DNA from: an uncultured Spartobacteria bacterium
Lineage (GTDB): Bacteria > Verrucomicrobiota > Verrucomicrobiia > Chthoniobacterales > Terrimicrobiaceae
Length of the DNA: 64,000 nucleotides
Direction of reading: 5' to 3'
Assembly: GCA_937919825.1 (NCBI GenBank)
Contig: CALFPA010000132.1
Span: 54,932 to 118,931, forward strand
The position numbers and the translations under genes are program-made. The notes under the pieces were generated by a model, which was not told where the DNA came from, ran no database searches, and was given only the letters and a program-made list of their open reading frames with translations. Of this stretch, positions 55,851 through 64,000 are shown in pieces. The first letter of the stretch is position 1; each line of letters starts with the position of its first letter.

Positions 55851-57446
55851 TTACGGGGTGCGTGTTTTTCCAAGTTTTCGACGGAGGATTTCCAGCAGGA
55901 AGTGAGTTTCGTCGAGTCGCAGCACGAGGCAGGTGAGGAGATAGGCAGCCACTGCCACGGAGATCGTCGTGAGAACGCTGAGCGCACGCCAAGGCAGGGA
56001 TTCGCCAGGAAGAAAGCTGGGGAGGTAGGAATTTCCTGCGATGCAGACGAGGGCGATCGGCACAGTGGCGATGGCACAGCGCGCAAGGGTGGCGAGAAAT
56101 TTTAAGGTGTCGAGTGTGTGGGCCGCCGGCCTCATCAGCAAATAGAGCGCGGCGAAATTCAGCGTGGCACAGATCGTGGTGGAGAGTGCGAGGCCTTTGT
56201 GTCCCATCCCGAGGTGGAACATAAAGTAGTTATTCAAGGCGATATTCAAGGCCACGGAGCCGAAGCTTACGAGCATGGGGGTCCATTTCCGATTGATCGC
56301 GTAGAAGGCCGGGGAAAGGACCTTGATGCAGGAATAGGCAACGAGGCCGATGGCGTAAAATTGCAGGGCGAGTGCGGTCTGGAGCGTGTCTTGGCTGGTG
56401 AAGTTGCCGTGTTCGTAAACGAGCCCGATCACTGGACCAGCCATGAACCAGAGCCCGACAGCAGATGGGAGGGTCAAAAAAACGGCCAACCGCATGGCGC
56501 GGCCGAGGGTGGGGCCGAAGCGGGAGGTGTCGGTGTCGGCGGCGATTCTTGAAATGACAGGCAGGGTGATGGTGGCGACGGCGACACCGAAGACCCCGAT
56601 CGGAAGCTGCATGAGGCGGAAGGCGCTATTGAGCCAGGTGACGGCCTCGGCGCCGGCGTAGGAGGCGAATCGGGAATTTACCAACACATTGATCTGCACG
56701 GCGCTGGCGGCGATGACCGATGGCACCATGAGGGTGAGGATTTTTTGGATGCCCGAGTCGTTCCAACGGAAATCCGCAACAAATCGATATCCGGCCTTCC
56801 GCAGGCTGGGAATCTGGATGGCGAGCTGCAGGAACCCGCCGACAAGCGTTCCGATCGCGAGACCGATGAGGGCTTCGCGGCCGAATCGGGGATCGATGAT
56901 CCAACCGCAAACGACACCGCCGAGGATGGAGCCGATATTGAAGAAACTGGATGCCAGCGCGGGGGCGGTAAAAATCTGGCGCGAGTTCAGCAAGCCCATC
57001 ACCAGCGCCGCCAGCGATACCAGCAGGATGAAGGGATACATGATCCGAGTAAGCAAAATTGTAAATCCCACATCAGCGGCATCGAATCCTGGGGCGAGCA
57101 GGTGAACGAGCGGTTCCGCGAATACGATTCCCAGGAGGCTGACCAGGCTCATGAACAGGGCGGCCAGCGTGAGCATTTTCGAAGCCAGAGCCCATGCAGA
57201 GGCCTCGCCTTCCTTTTCAATCTTCTGGGAAAAAACAGTGATGAATGCTGTCGAGAGAGCGCCCTCGGCGAAGAGGTCGCGCAGGAGATTCGGAAGGCGG
57301 AAGGCGATTAGGAACAGCCCCATCGCGGCGGTGCCGAAGATGGCGTTGAAAAGGACTTCGCGGACGAGGCCCAGAACGCGGCTGAGCATGATGGCAGCGG
57401 CGATGATGCCGCTGGCTTTGGTGTTGAGGCGTTTTCCGTCGTTCAT
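55851..57446 (-). CDS. murJ: Lipid II flippase MurJ (MviN)
   Basis: A 531-residue MOP-superfamily protein with about fourteen membrane helices. Opening SGIIAAAIMLSRVLGLVREVLF and the family stretch FRLPNLLRDLFAEGALSTAFITVF are clear, with later QINVLVNSRFASYAGAEAVTWLNSAFRLMQLPIGVFGVAVATITLP. Flips lipid II across the inner membrane. ATG overlaps the tsaC stop by 4 bp, so it is the last gene of purE-tsaC-murJ. Confidence 0.96.
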   Translation of the reverse strand: MNDGKRLNTKASGIIAAAIMLSRVLGLVREVLFNAIFGTAAMGLFLIAFRLPNLLRDLFAEGALSTAFITVFSQKIEKEGEASAWALASKMLTLAALFMSLVSLLGIVFAEPLVHLLAPGFDAADVGFTILLTRIMYPFILLVSLAALVMGLLNSRQIFTAPALASSFFNIGSILGGVVCGWIIDPRFGREALIGLAIGTLVGGFLQLAIQIPSLRKAGYRFVADFRWNDSGIQKILTLMVPSVIAASAVQINVLVNSRFASYAGAEAVTWLNSAFRLMQLPIGVFGVAVATITLPVISRIAADTDTSRFGPTLGRAMRLAVFLTLPSAVGLWFMAGPVIGLVYEHGNFTSQDTLQTALALQFYAIGLVAYSCIKVLSPAFYAINRKWTPMLVSFGSVALNIALNNYFMFHLGMGHKGLALSTTICATLNFAALYLLMRPAAHTLDTLKFLATLARCAIATVPIALVCIAGNSYLPSFLPGESLPWRALSVLTTISVAVAAYLLTCLVLRLDETHFLLEILRRKLGKTRTP

Positions 57447-58378
57447 CGCGCGGCGGCCTTGCGGAGGCGTTCCATGATGGCGGCACCGATGCCGGATTCG
57501 GGAATTTCTTCGGCGACGATGAGGTCCAGGCCGGCCTCGTCGAGGCGGCGCATGGCGCCGTAGAGATTCGCGGCGGCTTCGCGCAGGTCGGATTTCGCGC
57601 TGAGGATTTCGGTTTGAGCGAAACTCTCACGCGGCGCGCTGAAGGCCAGAAGGCCGGTTTTTTCGGAGCGCGGAGCGGGATTTTTTTCCAGCACAAGCGG
57701 AGTGCGCGGAGCGTAGTGGCTTTTTAATCCGCCGGGAGCGGAGACGGCGATGGAATCATCCAGCAAGGGGGCAAACGCGCGCAGGTCTTCGCGGGTGATC
57801 GGACCTTCGCGCAGGATCCGCAGTCCATCCTCGGAGACATGGACGATTGTCGATTCGATGCCATGGGCGCAAGGGCCACCGTCGAGAATGAAGGGGATGC
57901 GGCCATCAAGTTCGGCGAGGACATGGGCGGCAGAGGTCGGGCTGATGCGGCCGAAACGGTTCGCGCTGGGAGCCGCAAGAGGTTTTCCAAAAGCCGTTGC
58001 CACCTCGTGAAAAAGCGGATGAGCACTCATGCGGATCGCCACAGTCTCCTGACCTGCCGTGACAATGTCTGGAACGATGGGTTGGCGGGGGAGGACCATC
58101 GTGAGAGGCCCGGGCCAGAATTTCTCGGCAAGCTGGAGGGCGGTCGGGGTAGGGGAGGTGAGGCGCGGAAGCCAGTCGATCGAGGGAATGTGAACAATCA
58201 ATGGATCGCTCAGCGGACGGTTTTTGGCCTCAAAAATTTTCGCGCAGGCATTGGGCGAAAGGGCATCCGCCGCGAGGCCATAAACGGTTTCGGTCGGCAG
58301 GGCGACGGGCTCTCCTGCGGCGAGGACTTCGACTATCATGGAAACGCCATCCGGCGCCTGCAGAATGCGGGTTTTCAA
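57443..58378 (-). CDS. tsaC: L-threonylcarbamoyladenylate synthase (Sua5 type)
   Basis: A 311-residue enzyme making TC-AMP for the t6A37 tRNA modification. YrdC domain: [59 protein letters not shown] and [15 protein letters not shown]. The extra C-terminal Sua5 domain ([11 protein letters not shown] onward) distinguishes it from short TsaC. The start is TTG 58378, overlapping the purE stop by 4 bp; MKTRIL is the family's usual beginning. Confidence 0.93.
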   Translation of the reverse strand: MKTRILQAPDGVSMIVEVLAAGEPVALPTETVYGLAADALSPNACAKIFEAKNRPLSDPLIVHIPSIDWLPRLTSPTPTALQLAEKFWPGPLTMVLPRQPIVPDIVTAGQETVAIRMSAHPLFHEVATAFGKPLAAPSANRFGRISPTSAAHVLAELDGRIPFILDGGPCAHGIESTIVHVSEDGLRILREGPITREDLRAFAPLLDDSIAVSAPGGLKSHYAPRTPLVLEKNPAPRSEKTGLLAFSAPRESFAQTEILSAKSDLREAAANLYGAMRRLDEAGLDLIVAEEIPESGIGAAIMERLRKAAAR

Positions 58379-58881
58379 TCGAGCCGCGCGGCGAGGACTT
58401 CCTTGGTCTGGTTGGATCGGAAGCCAAGAAGGGTTTTCTTCACGGTGGGAAATTCCTGGGAAAGCAAGGAGGCAGCAAAAAGAGCAGCGTTTTTAGCTCC
58501 GGCAATTCCGATGGCGAAGGTCGCGACGGGGATTCCGGCTGGCATTTGCACGATGGACAGGAGCGAGTCCTGACCACGGAGGATCTGGCTTTCCACGGGA
58601 ACGCCAAGAACGGGCAAGTGGGTGTGGGCGGCGACCATGCCCGGGAGGTGGGCGGCACCGCCAGCACCGGCGATGATGCAGCGGAGGCCGCGCGCGTCGG
58701 CGGATTTCGCGTAGTCGGCCAGAAGGTCCGGCGTGCGGTGGGCCGAAACGACGCGGCATTCGTGCGGTATGCCTAGTTTTTCGAGAATGGCGGCAGATTC
58801 CTTCATCGCGCTCCAGTCGGATCGACTGCCCATGACGATACCCACGAGGGGTGGTTCCGATTTGGACTTGGCTTTTTTCAT
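58375..58881 (-). CDS. purE: N5-carboxyaminoimidazole ribonucleotide mutase
   Basis: A 168-residue class I Pur[22 protein letters not shown], the catalytic [11 protein letters not shown] and [26 protein letters not shown] are diagnostic. Converts N5-CAIR to CAIR in purine synthesis. First gene of the overlapping purE-tsaC-murJ operon; no purK is nearby. Confidence 0.96.
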   Translation of the reverse strand: MKKAKSKSEPPLVGIVMGSRSDWSAMKESAAILEKLGIPHECRVVSAHRTPDLLADYAKSADARGLRCIIAGAGGAAHLPGMVAAHTHLPVLGVPVESQILRGQDSLLSIVQMPAGIPVATFAIGIAGAKNAALFAASLLSQEFPTVKKTLLGFRSNQTKEVLAARLD

Positions 58882-58941
58882 TAAGGCGCGTGGCTTAACA
58901 GAAAGGCTCTGAAGGGTGAAACAGGAAAACCGGGGGAAAAT

Positions 58942-58978
58942 AAAAGGCCGAGCGGAAACGCGTTCCGCCCGGCCTTTA
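58942..58978 (-). terminator. Terminator of the small lipoprotein gene
   Basis: Stem AAAGGCCG-A-GCGGAA / TTCCGC-C-CGGCCTTT. On the minus strand it is followed by TTTTATTTT. It lies 10 bp after the 39-aa gene. Confidence 0.8.
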
Positions 58979-58987
58979 CGAGCGTCC

Positions 58988-59107
58988 TTATTTGGACGTT
59001 CCGATCGAGCTCGGAGCCGGAGCTGGAGCTGGCTTGCTTGCGCAAGCGCCGAGGCCGAGAGCGGCGATCGCGAGAGCCGCTACGGCGGCGATGGTTGCGA
59101 TTTTCAT
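58988..59107 (-). CDS. 39-aa lipoprotein
   Basis: [20 protein letters not shown] begins a signal peptide ending in lipobox LGAC (Cys at position 22), and the mature part is only about 18 residues, with a Pro/Ala run ([10 protein letters not shown]). It resembles entericidin-like or other tiny envelope lipoproteins but has no match I can name. It has its own terminator downstream and begins after 360 bp without another gene, so it is likely monocistronic. Confidence 0.7.
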   Translation of the reverse strand: MKIATIAAVAALAIAALGLGACASKPAPAPAPSSIGTSK

Positions 59108-59255
59108 GGTAATATAGTTTCTCCTCCTTTCTTGGCGGTAGCCGGGGGCGAATGTGGCAGAACCACTTCGCCTGACAATCCAAATTCCCTCATCAACTCG
59201 GGGGTATTCACCCCCTTCGACTATCGATGTGATTTTGCGCTTTTTTTAGAAAAAA

Positions 59256-59335
59256 GAAACAGCCCGGTCGTCCCAGAGTTCATTCCCTCCCCCAAGTTCT
59301 TGAACTCAATCCCTCGACCGGGCTGATCTTGTTTC
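59256..59335 (-). other. Structured inverted repeat with minus-strand U-tract (terminator or small RNA)
   Basis: Nested pairs: GAAAC/GTTTC, AGCCCGGTCG (59261-59270) / CGACCGGGCT (59315-59324), and inside them GAGTTCA (59276-59282) / TGAACTC (59301-59307) around an 18-nt loop. On the minus strand the stem is followed by GTTTCTTTTTTC. It lies in the 359-bp gap 59108-59466 between the AGCS gene and the 39-aa lipoprotein, where I see no ORF. It could end the AGCS transcript or be the 3' part of a small RNA. Confidence 0.55.
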
Positions 59336-59466
59336 AAGTTGAGCAACAAGCGTGCCAACTTTTGTCACTGGCAAAACGGCTTGAAATCACCCAACCGGTG
59401 GCGGCTTTTTTCCAATTCGGGCCAGGGGATTGTTCAAAAAACAACAAGCCGGCGATTTTTTTCAGA

Positions 59467-60828
59467 TCACTTGCCAGGGTGGGAGTCGAAATAGCGTTTC
59501 GTCTCGGATGCCACCACGCCGCTGAGCAGGAGGAGGGCGATGATGTTCGGGATGGCCATGAGGCCGTTCATCATGTCGGAGAAATTCCAGACCACATCAC
59601 TCTTCCAGACAGAACCCACAAAAACCAACGCCACCCAAAGCAAGCGGTAAGGGAAAACGGCTCGAACACCGGCAAGATATTCCACGGCTTTTTCGCCGTA
59701 ATAGGACCAGCCGAGGATCGTGGAAAAAACGAATGTCAGCAGGCCGAGAACTAACACCGCATCGCCGAAAAACCCGAGGTGGTGAAAGGCTGCATCACAC
59801 AATCCAGCCTTGGTCATGCCGGCCGTCTGCCAATCCCCAGAGGACACCAAAACCAAGCCAGTCATGGCACACACCACCACCGTGTCCCAAAATGTCCCGG
59901 TGCTTGATACGAGGGCTTGGCGCACAGGATCCCGCGTCTGCGCCGCCGCTGCGACGATTGGCGCGCTGCCGAGACCGGACTCGTTTGAGAAAAGCCCGCG
60001 GGCAATTCCATACCGCATGGCTTCTGCGATCCCCGCGCCGACAAATCCTCCCACGGCGGCCTGGCCTGTGAAGGCGCTGGTGACGATGAGTTGGATTGTC
60101 GCGCCGAGTTTATCCCAATTGAAGGCCAGCACGATGAGGCAACAGATCACATAAGCGGCCGCCATGAAGGGAACCAGCACGGTGCAAAATTTCGAAATCG
60201 ACGAGACGCCGCCAAGGATCACGGCCGCCGTCATCACGGTTAGAAAAATCCCAACTCCGACTTTGATTTGCCATTCCTCAACCGCGAAGGGGATCAGGTC
60301 CTTCTTGGCCACCACCAAATCGGCGATGGCGTTGGACTGAACCATATTTCCGATGCCGAACGCCGCGATCGCGGTAAAGACGGCGAAAAGAATCCCCGCC
60401 CAGCGCGCTTTGAGGGCATTTTGCAAAACATACATCGCGCCGCCGCTCATTTGGCCATTGGCATTCACCGTCCGGTATTTCACGGCCAGCAACGCCTCGC
60501 CGTATTTCGTCGCAATTCCAAAAACTCCGGTGAGCCACATCCAAAGCACCGCCCCGGGCCCGCCAATAATCACCGCGCCTGCCACGCCGTAGATATTTCC
60601 TGTCCCGATCGTCGCGGCGAGGGCGGTCGCCAGCGCGCCAAATTGGCTGATGTCGCCCGGCGAGCCCTCATCTTTCGTCACCGAAAGCCGGATCGCATGT
60701 CCGAGATGGCGTTGAATGAATCCTGTCCGCCAAGTGAGATAAAGGTGGGTTCCGAAAAGTAGAAAAACCAGCCAGGGCCCCCAAACGAGCGAAGCCGCTT
60801 GGGCAATGAGGGTGTCGAGCGTTTGCAC
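59467..60828 (-). CDS. Sodium:alanine symporter (AGCS family)
   Basis: A 453-residue inner-membrane Na+/amino-acid symporter with about eleven helices. AGCS signature GALATALAATIGTGNIYGVAGAV region (IGTGNI), WMWLTGVFGIATKYGEALLAVKYR, and the C-terminal FSTILGWSYYGEKAVEYL. GTG 60828 is chosen because the longer frame overlaps the divergent Mrp gene region. The 130-bp gap to that gene contains both promoters. Confidence 0.93.
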   Translation of the reverse strand: MQTLDTLIAQAASLVWGPWLVFLLFGTHLYLTWRTGFIQRHLGHAIRLSVTKDEGSPGDISQFGALATALAATIGTGNIYGVAGAVIIGGPGAVLWMWLTGVFGIATKYGEALLAVKYRTVNANGQMSGGAMYVLQNALKARWAGILFAVFTAIAAFGIGNMVQSNAIADLVVAKKDLIPFAVEEWQIKVGVGIFLTVMTAAVILGGVSSISKFCTVLVPFMAAAYVICCLIVLAFNWDKLGATIQLIVTSAFTGQAAVGGFVGAGIAEAMRYGIARGLFSNESGLGSAPIVAAAAQTRDPVRQALVSSTGTFWDTVVVCAMTGLVLVSSGDWQTAGMTKAGLCDAAFHHLGFFGDAVLVLGLLTFVFSTILGWSYYGEKAVEYLAGVRAVFPYRLLWVALVFVGSVWKSDVVWNFSDMMNGLMAIPNIIALLLLSGVVASETKRYFDSHPGK

Positions 60829-60958
60829 GAGGCGAATGCAAGAGGGTTGGCGGGGAAGGAACAAGAATGAACTCAGTGAGCCGAGCAGTCCCGATGCAAA
60901 GCCATCGCCAGTCCCAACATTCTTGCTCGAGCGGCCTCGCCGTGCAGAATCTCCGGCC

Positions 60959-62005
60959 ATGTCATCGATCAATCAGGATTCCATCCGCCAGGCGCTGAGC
61001 GCCGTGAAATACCCAGGCTTCTCCCGCGACATCGTTTCTTTCGGACTTCTGCGGGGGGCGACGGTCAACGATGCGGATATTGATGTCCAATTGGCGCTCT
61101 CAACAAACGACACGGCGATTGCAAAAAAAATCCAGTTCGATGCCGTGGCGGCGCTCAAGTCGATACCAGGCGTGGGCCGCGTGGAGGTGAAAATTGATAT
61201 CCAGGCTCCCGCCACCGCGCCGGCTGGTTCGGTCGGAGCCCAGCGTATTGAGGGCATTCGCCATGTCATTGCCGTGGCCAGTGGAAAGGGAGGCGTGGGA
61301 AAATCCACCGTTGCCGCGAACCTCGCTATGGCTCTCGCCCGATCAGGGGCGAAGGTCGGCTTGTGCGATTGTGATATTTATGGGCCGAGCATCGCGTTGA
61401 TGTTTGGCGGCACGAATGAGCGGCCCACCGCTGATGATGAAAATCGCATCATTCCGATCGAGCGCCATGGCGTGGCAGTCATGTCGATGGGGTATCTTTT
61501 GGATGACGGTTCGCCCGCCGTTTTGCGCGGGCCGATGGTGACGCGATACACTCAGCAATTTCTGCGTCAGGTCGCTTGGGGCGAGTTGGACTACCTCATT
61601 CTCGATCTGCCGCCGGGCACTGGCGACATCCAGTTGACGATCGTTCAGACCGTCGCGCTCTCCGGAGCGTTGATTGTGACCACACCGCAGGAGGTCGCCT
61701 TGATCGATGCCAGGAAGGCGGTGGCGATGTTTGGAAAAACCAATGTCCCCATCCTCGGAATCGTGGAAAACATGAGTTACTTCCTGTGCCCAGGCGATGG
61801 CCAACGCTACGACATCTTTGGAACGGGTGGGGGTGGTCGGGAGGCGGCCAAGCTGCAGGTGCCCTTGCTCGGTGAGGTGCCCATCGAGCCATTGGTGCGA
61901 CAATCCGGGGACACCGGGCGACCTGCTGTGGAGGCGCATCCGGAGAGCGCGGCGGCGGAGGTTTTCCGGGGAATTGCAGAAAAAATTCAGCAAGCCGTGG
62001 CCTAG
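60959..62005 (+). CDS. Mrp/ApbC/NBP35-type Fe-S carrier ATPase
   Basis: A 348-residue protein. MIP18/DUF59 domain at the N terminus (RQALSAVKYPGFSRDIVSFG), then deviant Walker A VASGKGGVGKSTVAANLAMALA, switch region DCDIYGPSIALMFGG, and DLPPGTGDIQLTIVQTVALSG. It binds and transfers iron-sulfur clusters. The family's CPxC cluster site reads NMSYFLCPGDGQRYDIFG: C277 is present but the second Cys is Asp280. ATG 60959 is chosen. Confidence 0.9.
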   Translation: MSSINQDSIRQALSAVKYPGFSRDIVSFGLLRGATVNDADIDVQLALSTNDTAIAKKIQFDAVAALKSIPGVGRVEVKIDIQAPATAPAGSVGAQRIEGIRHVIAVASGKGGVGKSTVAANLAMALARSGAKVGLCDCDIYGPSIALMFGGTNERPTADDENRIIPIERHGVAVMSMGYLLDDGSPAVLRGPMVTRYTQQFLRQVAWGELDYLILDLPPGTGDIQLTIVQTVALSGALIVTTPQEVALIDARKAVAMFGKTNVPILGIVENMSYFLCPGDGQRYDIFGTGGGGREAAKLQVPLLGEVPIEPLVRQSGDTGRPAVEAHPESAAAEVFRGIAEKIQQAVA

Positions 62006-62014
62006 GTGGTTCGG

Positions 62015-63748
62015 TTAATTTGACTCGGGTTGGCTCGCGACGGGAGCGGCGTGGGAGTCGAGCTTTTCGGTGATCGATTGGTTTTTCGGATCGAGCTGGA
62101 TGGCTTTGTTCCAATACAGGACGGCGTCGGCGGTTTTTCCGAGTTTGCCATAAACATCGCCGATGTGGTCGAGAATGACGGGGTCGGGTTCCTGCATCAA
62201 CTCGGAGGCGCGGAGGAGTTCGGCGAGCGATTCTTCATATCGACCTTGGCGGAAGAAAACCCATCCGAGGGTATCCAAATAGGCCCCGTTGCCGGGATCG
62301 AGTTCGAGGGCGCGACGGATGAGTTGCTCCGCCTCGGCGAGGTTTTCCCCCCGATCGGCCCACATGTAGGCGAGGTAATTGCAAGCCTGAGCCGAGCGCG
62401 CCGGATCGAGCGCGATGGATTTTTTCAAAAGTTCCGCCGCTTTCACAAAGTGGCCCGCCCGCTCGGCGGCTCCGCCGTAGCTCAGGAAAAAATCGCTATC
62501 CAATAAATCGGGATTCGAGTTGGCCACCGTCACTAACGCGCGTTCGAAGGCCATCATCGCCGCCGCATGGTTGCCGGTCTGGCTCAGTGTGATGGCCCGC
62601 AGAACGCTAAAACCCGTCAGGTAGGGAAACTTCGTTTCGGCCTCAGTGGCGGCTTGGAGAGCTCCGGCGAGATCACCCGCCCGGAGGCTGGTGCGAATGA
62701 TTTCTTCGTGGCGACGGGGGTCAATCGGGGCCAGCAGAAGCGCCTGGCGCATGGCCGCCGCCGCCCGCTCGAATTCTCCGCGAAGGAGGTGGATTTTGGA
62801 AAGTTGGTCGTAAGCCGCGAGGTTCACGGGATTCTCGGCGACAATCTTGGTGAGGAGTTCGGCCGCGCGGTCGTTCTGGCCAAGTTGCACGAGAGCCAGC
62901 GCGAGTTTTTCGCGGACACCATCGAGAGCGGGTTGGAGGGCGATGGACTTATCGTAAAGATCCACGGCGCGCTGGAGTCGGCCGCACAAGGCGTGAAAAT
63001 CTCCGGTGCGTGCGAGGATTTCCGGCTTGGAGACACCGAGTTTCTCGATGCGCTCGAGGAGTTCGGAAATTCTGGCCTCGGTCGCGGCGGAGGGGGAATG
63101 GCGGGAGCGGGCGATTTCGCGGAGACGCAGGTCGGCGATCGCCATGAGGAATTCCAATTTCTCGCTGTGGCGGTGCTCGGCACGCTGAAAGAGAGGCTCG
63201 ATTTTATGGGTCTGGCCGGCGGCGCGGTAGATTTCCCAGAGCAACTCGTAGCCGGCTTTGTTTTCGGGATCGAGTTGGACCGCGTCGAGGGCATGCTTTT
63301 CGGCAAGCAGGGGTTTTTGCAGGTGGCGAAGATAAACGCCCGCGAGGGCCAGCGACGGATGAGGGTCGCTCGGGGCCGCTTTTTTCGCGTCCTTCAGGAC
63401 CGAGATCGCCTCTGGGGTCTCACTTCGGTGCAAGTGGTGTTGGGCCACATCGACGGCGAGGTCGGCGAATCCGGGGTCCAAATCCAACACGCGGCGCTTG
63501 GATTCTAGCGCGGCGTCGGGGCCGAATTCCTCCTCGAGGAAAATAGCTTGGAGGAAGCGCGCATGGGCTTCAGCGGTCTTTTCCGCCGAGGCTCGCAACT
63601 CGAAGGTGTCGGGTTCGGCGAATTCCTCGGGTCGCATCCAGTCCGCCTGCGAGGCCATGGCGGGAGAGGCCCAAAGCCAAGCGGTGGCACCCGCCGCGAC
63701 AAGCGCGGAGCCCGCGAACCGGCCAAACCATTTCCTCAGGAAATGCAT
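62015..63748 (-). CDS. Exported TPR-repeat protein
   Basis: A 577-residue protein with a signal peptide (MHFLRKWFGRFAGSALVAAG, cut near AMASQADW). An alternative GTG at 63784 adds 12 residues. It contains about 12 TPR/Sel1-like 34-residue helical repeats, e.g. ALVQLGQNDRAAELLTKIVAENP, LRGEFERAAAAMRQALLLAP and LDTLGWVFFRQGRYEESLAELLR. Such proteins are periplasmic scaffolds. No catalytic domain. Convergent with mrp (9 bp). Confidence 0.8.
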   Translation of the reverse strand: MHFLRKWFGRFAGSALVAAGATAWLWASPAMASQADWMRPEEFAEPDTFELRASAEKTAEAHARFLQAIFLEEEFGPDAALESKRRVLDLDPGFADLAVDVAQHHLHRSETPEAISVLKDAKKAAPSDPHPSLALAGVYLRHLQKPLLAEKHALDAVQLDPENKAGYELLWEIYRAAGQTHKIEPLFQRAEHRHSEKLEFLMAIADLRLREIARSRHSPSAATEARISELLERIEKLGVSKPEILARTGDFHALCGRLQRAVDLYDKSIALQPALDGVREKLALALVQLGQNDRAAELLTKIVAENPVNLAAYDQLSKIHLLRGEFERAAAAMRQALLLAPIDPRRHEEIIRTSLRAGDLAGALQAATEAETKFPYLTGFSVLRAITLSQTGNHAAAMMAFERALVTVANSNPDLLDSDFFLSYGGAAERAGHFVKAAELLKKSIALDPARSAQACNYLAYMWADRGENLAEAEQLIRRALELDPGNGAYLDTLGWVFFRQGRYEESLAELLRASELMQEPDPVILDHIGDVYGKLGKTADAVLYWNKAIQLDPKNQSITEKLDSHAAPVASQPESN

Positions 63749-63948
63749 CGGCTGGAAACTAACCGATTGGTTGTTCTTTGCCACTTTTTGATAAATTCCT
63801 TACGAATCAAAAGCATTCAGCGTGCCATTTTTCTATTGCCGGCGGGGGGCGTCGCGCTAGAGTGCTCGGCCCGGTCGAAACGGCGCTGGCGGGAATCCTT
63901 TCCGCTGCGGGCTGATTTGACCGGCAAAAAACCAAAAAAACCCATTTT

Positions 63949-64000
63949 GCCAGGGTAGCTCAGCGGTAGAGCAGGGGACTCATAAGCCCTTGGTCGGGAG
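63949..64000 (+). tRNA. tRNA-Met (CAU), 3' part outside the window
   Basis: The 5' acceptor GCCAGGG, D arm TAGCTCAGCGGTAGAGC and anticodon arm with loop CTCATAA (anticodon CAT) are visible. The sequence stops in the variable region. It looks like an elongator tRNA-Met, but a tRNA-Ile2 (lysidine) cannot be excluded from DNA. Confidence 0.85.

Overview
The window is a GC-rich bacterial chromosome segment (no rRNA, CRISPR, phage or complete insertion sequence seen). Gene content suggests the Verrucomicrobiota, perhaps the Chthoniobacterales/Spartobacteria side. The hints are a secreted-glycan utilisation operon with a sulfatase, autotransporter-type beta-barrel debris, weak or absent Shine-Dalgarno sequences, many GTG/TTG starts that overlap upstream stops, and GC-rich double-hairpin repeats of the kind scattered through such genomes. 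The phylum is an inference; no 16S gene is present.

Left end (1-12.2 kb): a truncated SGNH hydrolase and a LamG-domain secreted protein are followed by a coherent xylose block. It encodes a GH120-type beta-xylosidase lipoprotein carrying an extra carbohydrate-binding insertion, an MFS sugar:H+ symporter, a secreted sulfatase, xylose isomerase and xylulokinase. The last three are joined by 4-bp overlaps. A perfect 8+8 bp inverted repeat just before the xylosidase is a candidate operator. The expected logic is release of xylose from a probably sulfated, xylose-containing glycan, import, isomerisation, and phosphorylation to xylulose 5-phosphate. From 12.3 to 14.7 kb there is an accessory patch: two small membrane-anchored coiled-coil proteins, a PIN-domain relic, a headless autotransporter barrel and a CcdB-like toxin/RHH antitoxin pair.

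Middle (14.7-43.3 kb): housekeeping genes in short operons. These include uvrC-xseA-glycosyltransferase, rplU-rpmA, a CrtC/AttH-like protein and a C39-like peptidase, an unusual ketoacyl synthase whose active-site Cys is Ser, a solitary rplK, a peroxiredoxin, DUF2062, PII and UppP. Two tiny Cys-rich exported proteins (one only 50 aa) follow, then ABC-F, M29-like peptidase, NlpC/P60-like protein, GT39 plus PAP2, rhodanese plus MauE, an SSS symporter, a low-molecular-weight tyrosine phosphatase fused in frame to serine hydroxymethyltransferase, an acetylxylan-esterase-like hydrolase coupled to SelO, a VapBC-type module with a clear palindromic operator, and an M20 dipeptidase.

Right end (43.4-64 kb): smc (with a double-hairpin repeat inserted in frame in its hinge region), tRNA-Gly(GCC), addB-addA, sucC-sucD, the overlapping purE-tsaC-murJ operon, a 39-aa lipoprotein, a structured inverted repeat, an AGCS symporter divergent from an Mrp/ApbC ATPase with a degenerate CxxC, a TPR lipid/export-type protein and the 5' part of a tRNA-Met. 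The most noteworthy items are the GH120 xylose operon, the phosphatase-GlyA fusion, the repeat family that has invaded smc, the Cys-rich peptide pair and the Ser-type ketoacyl synthase.
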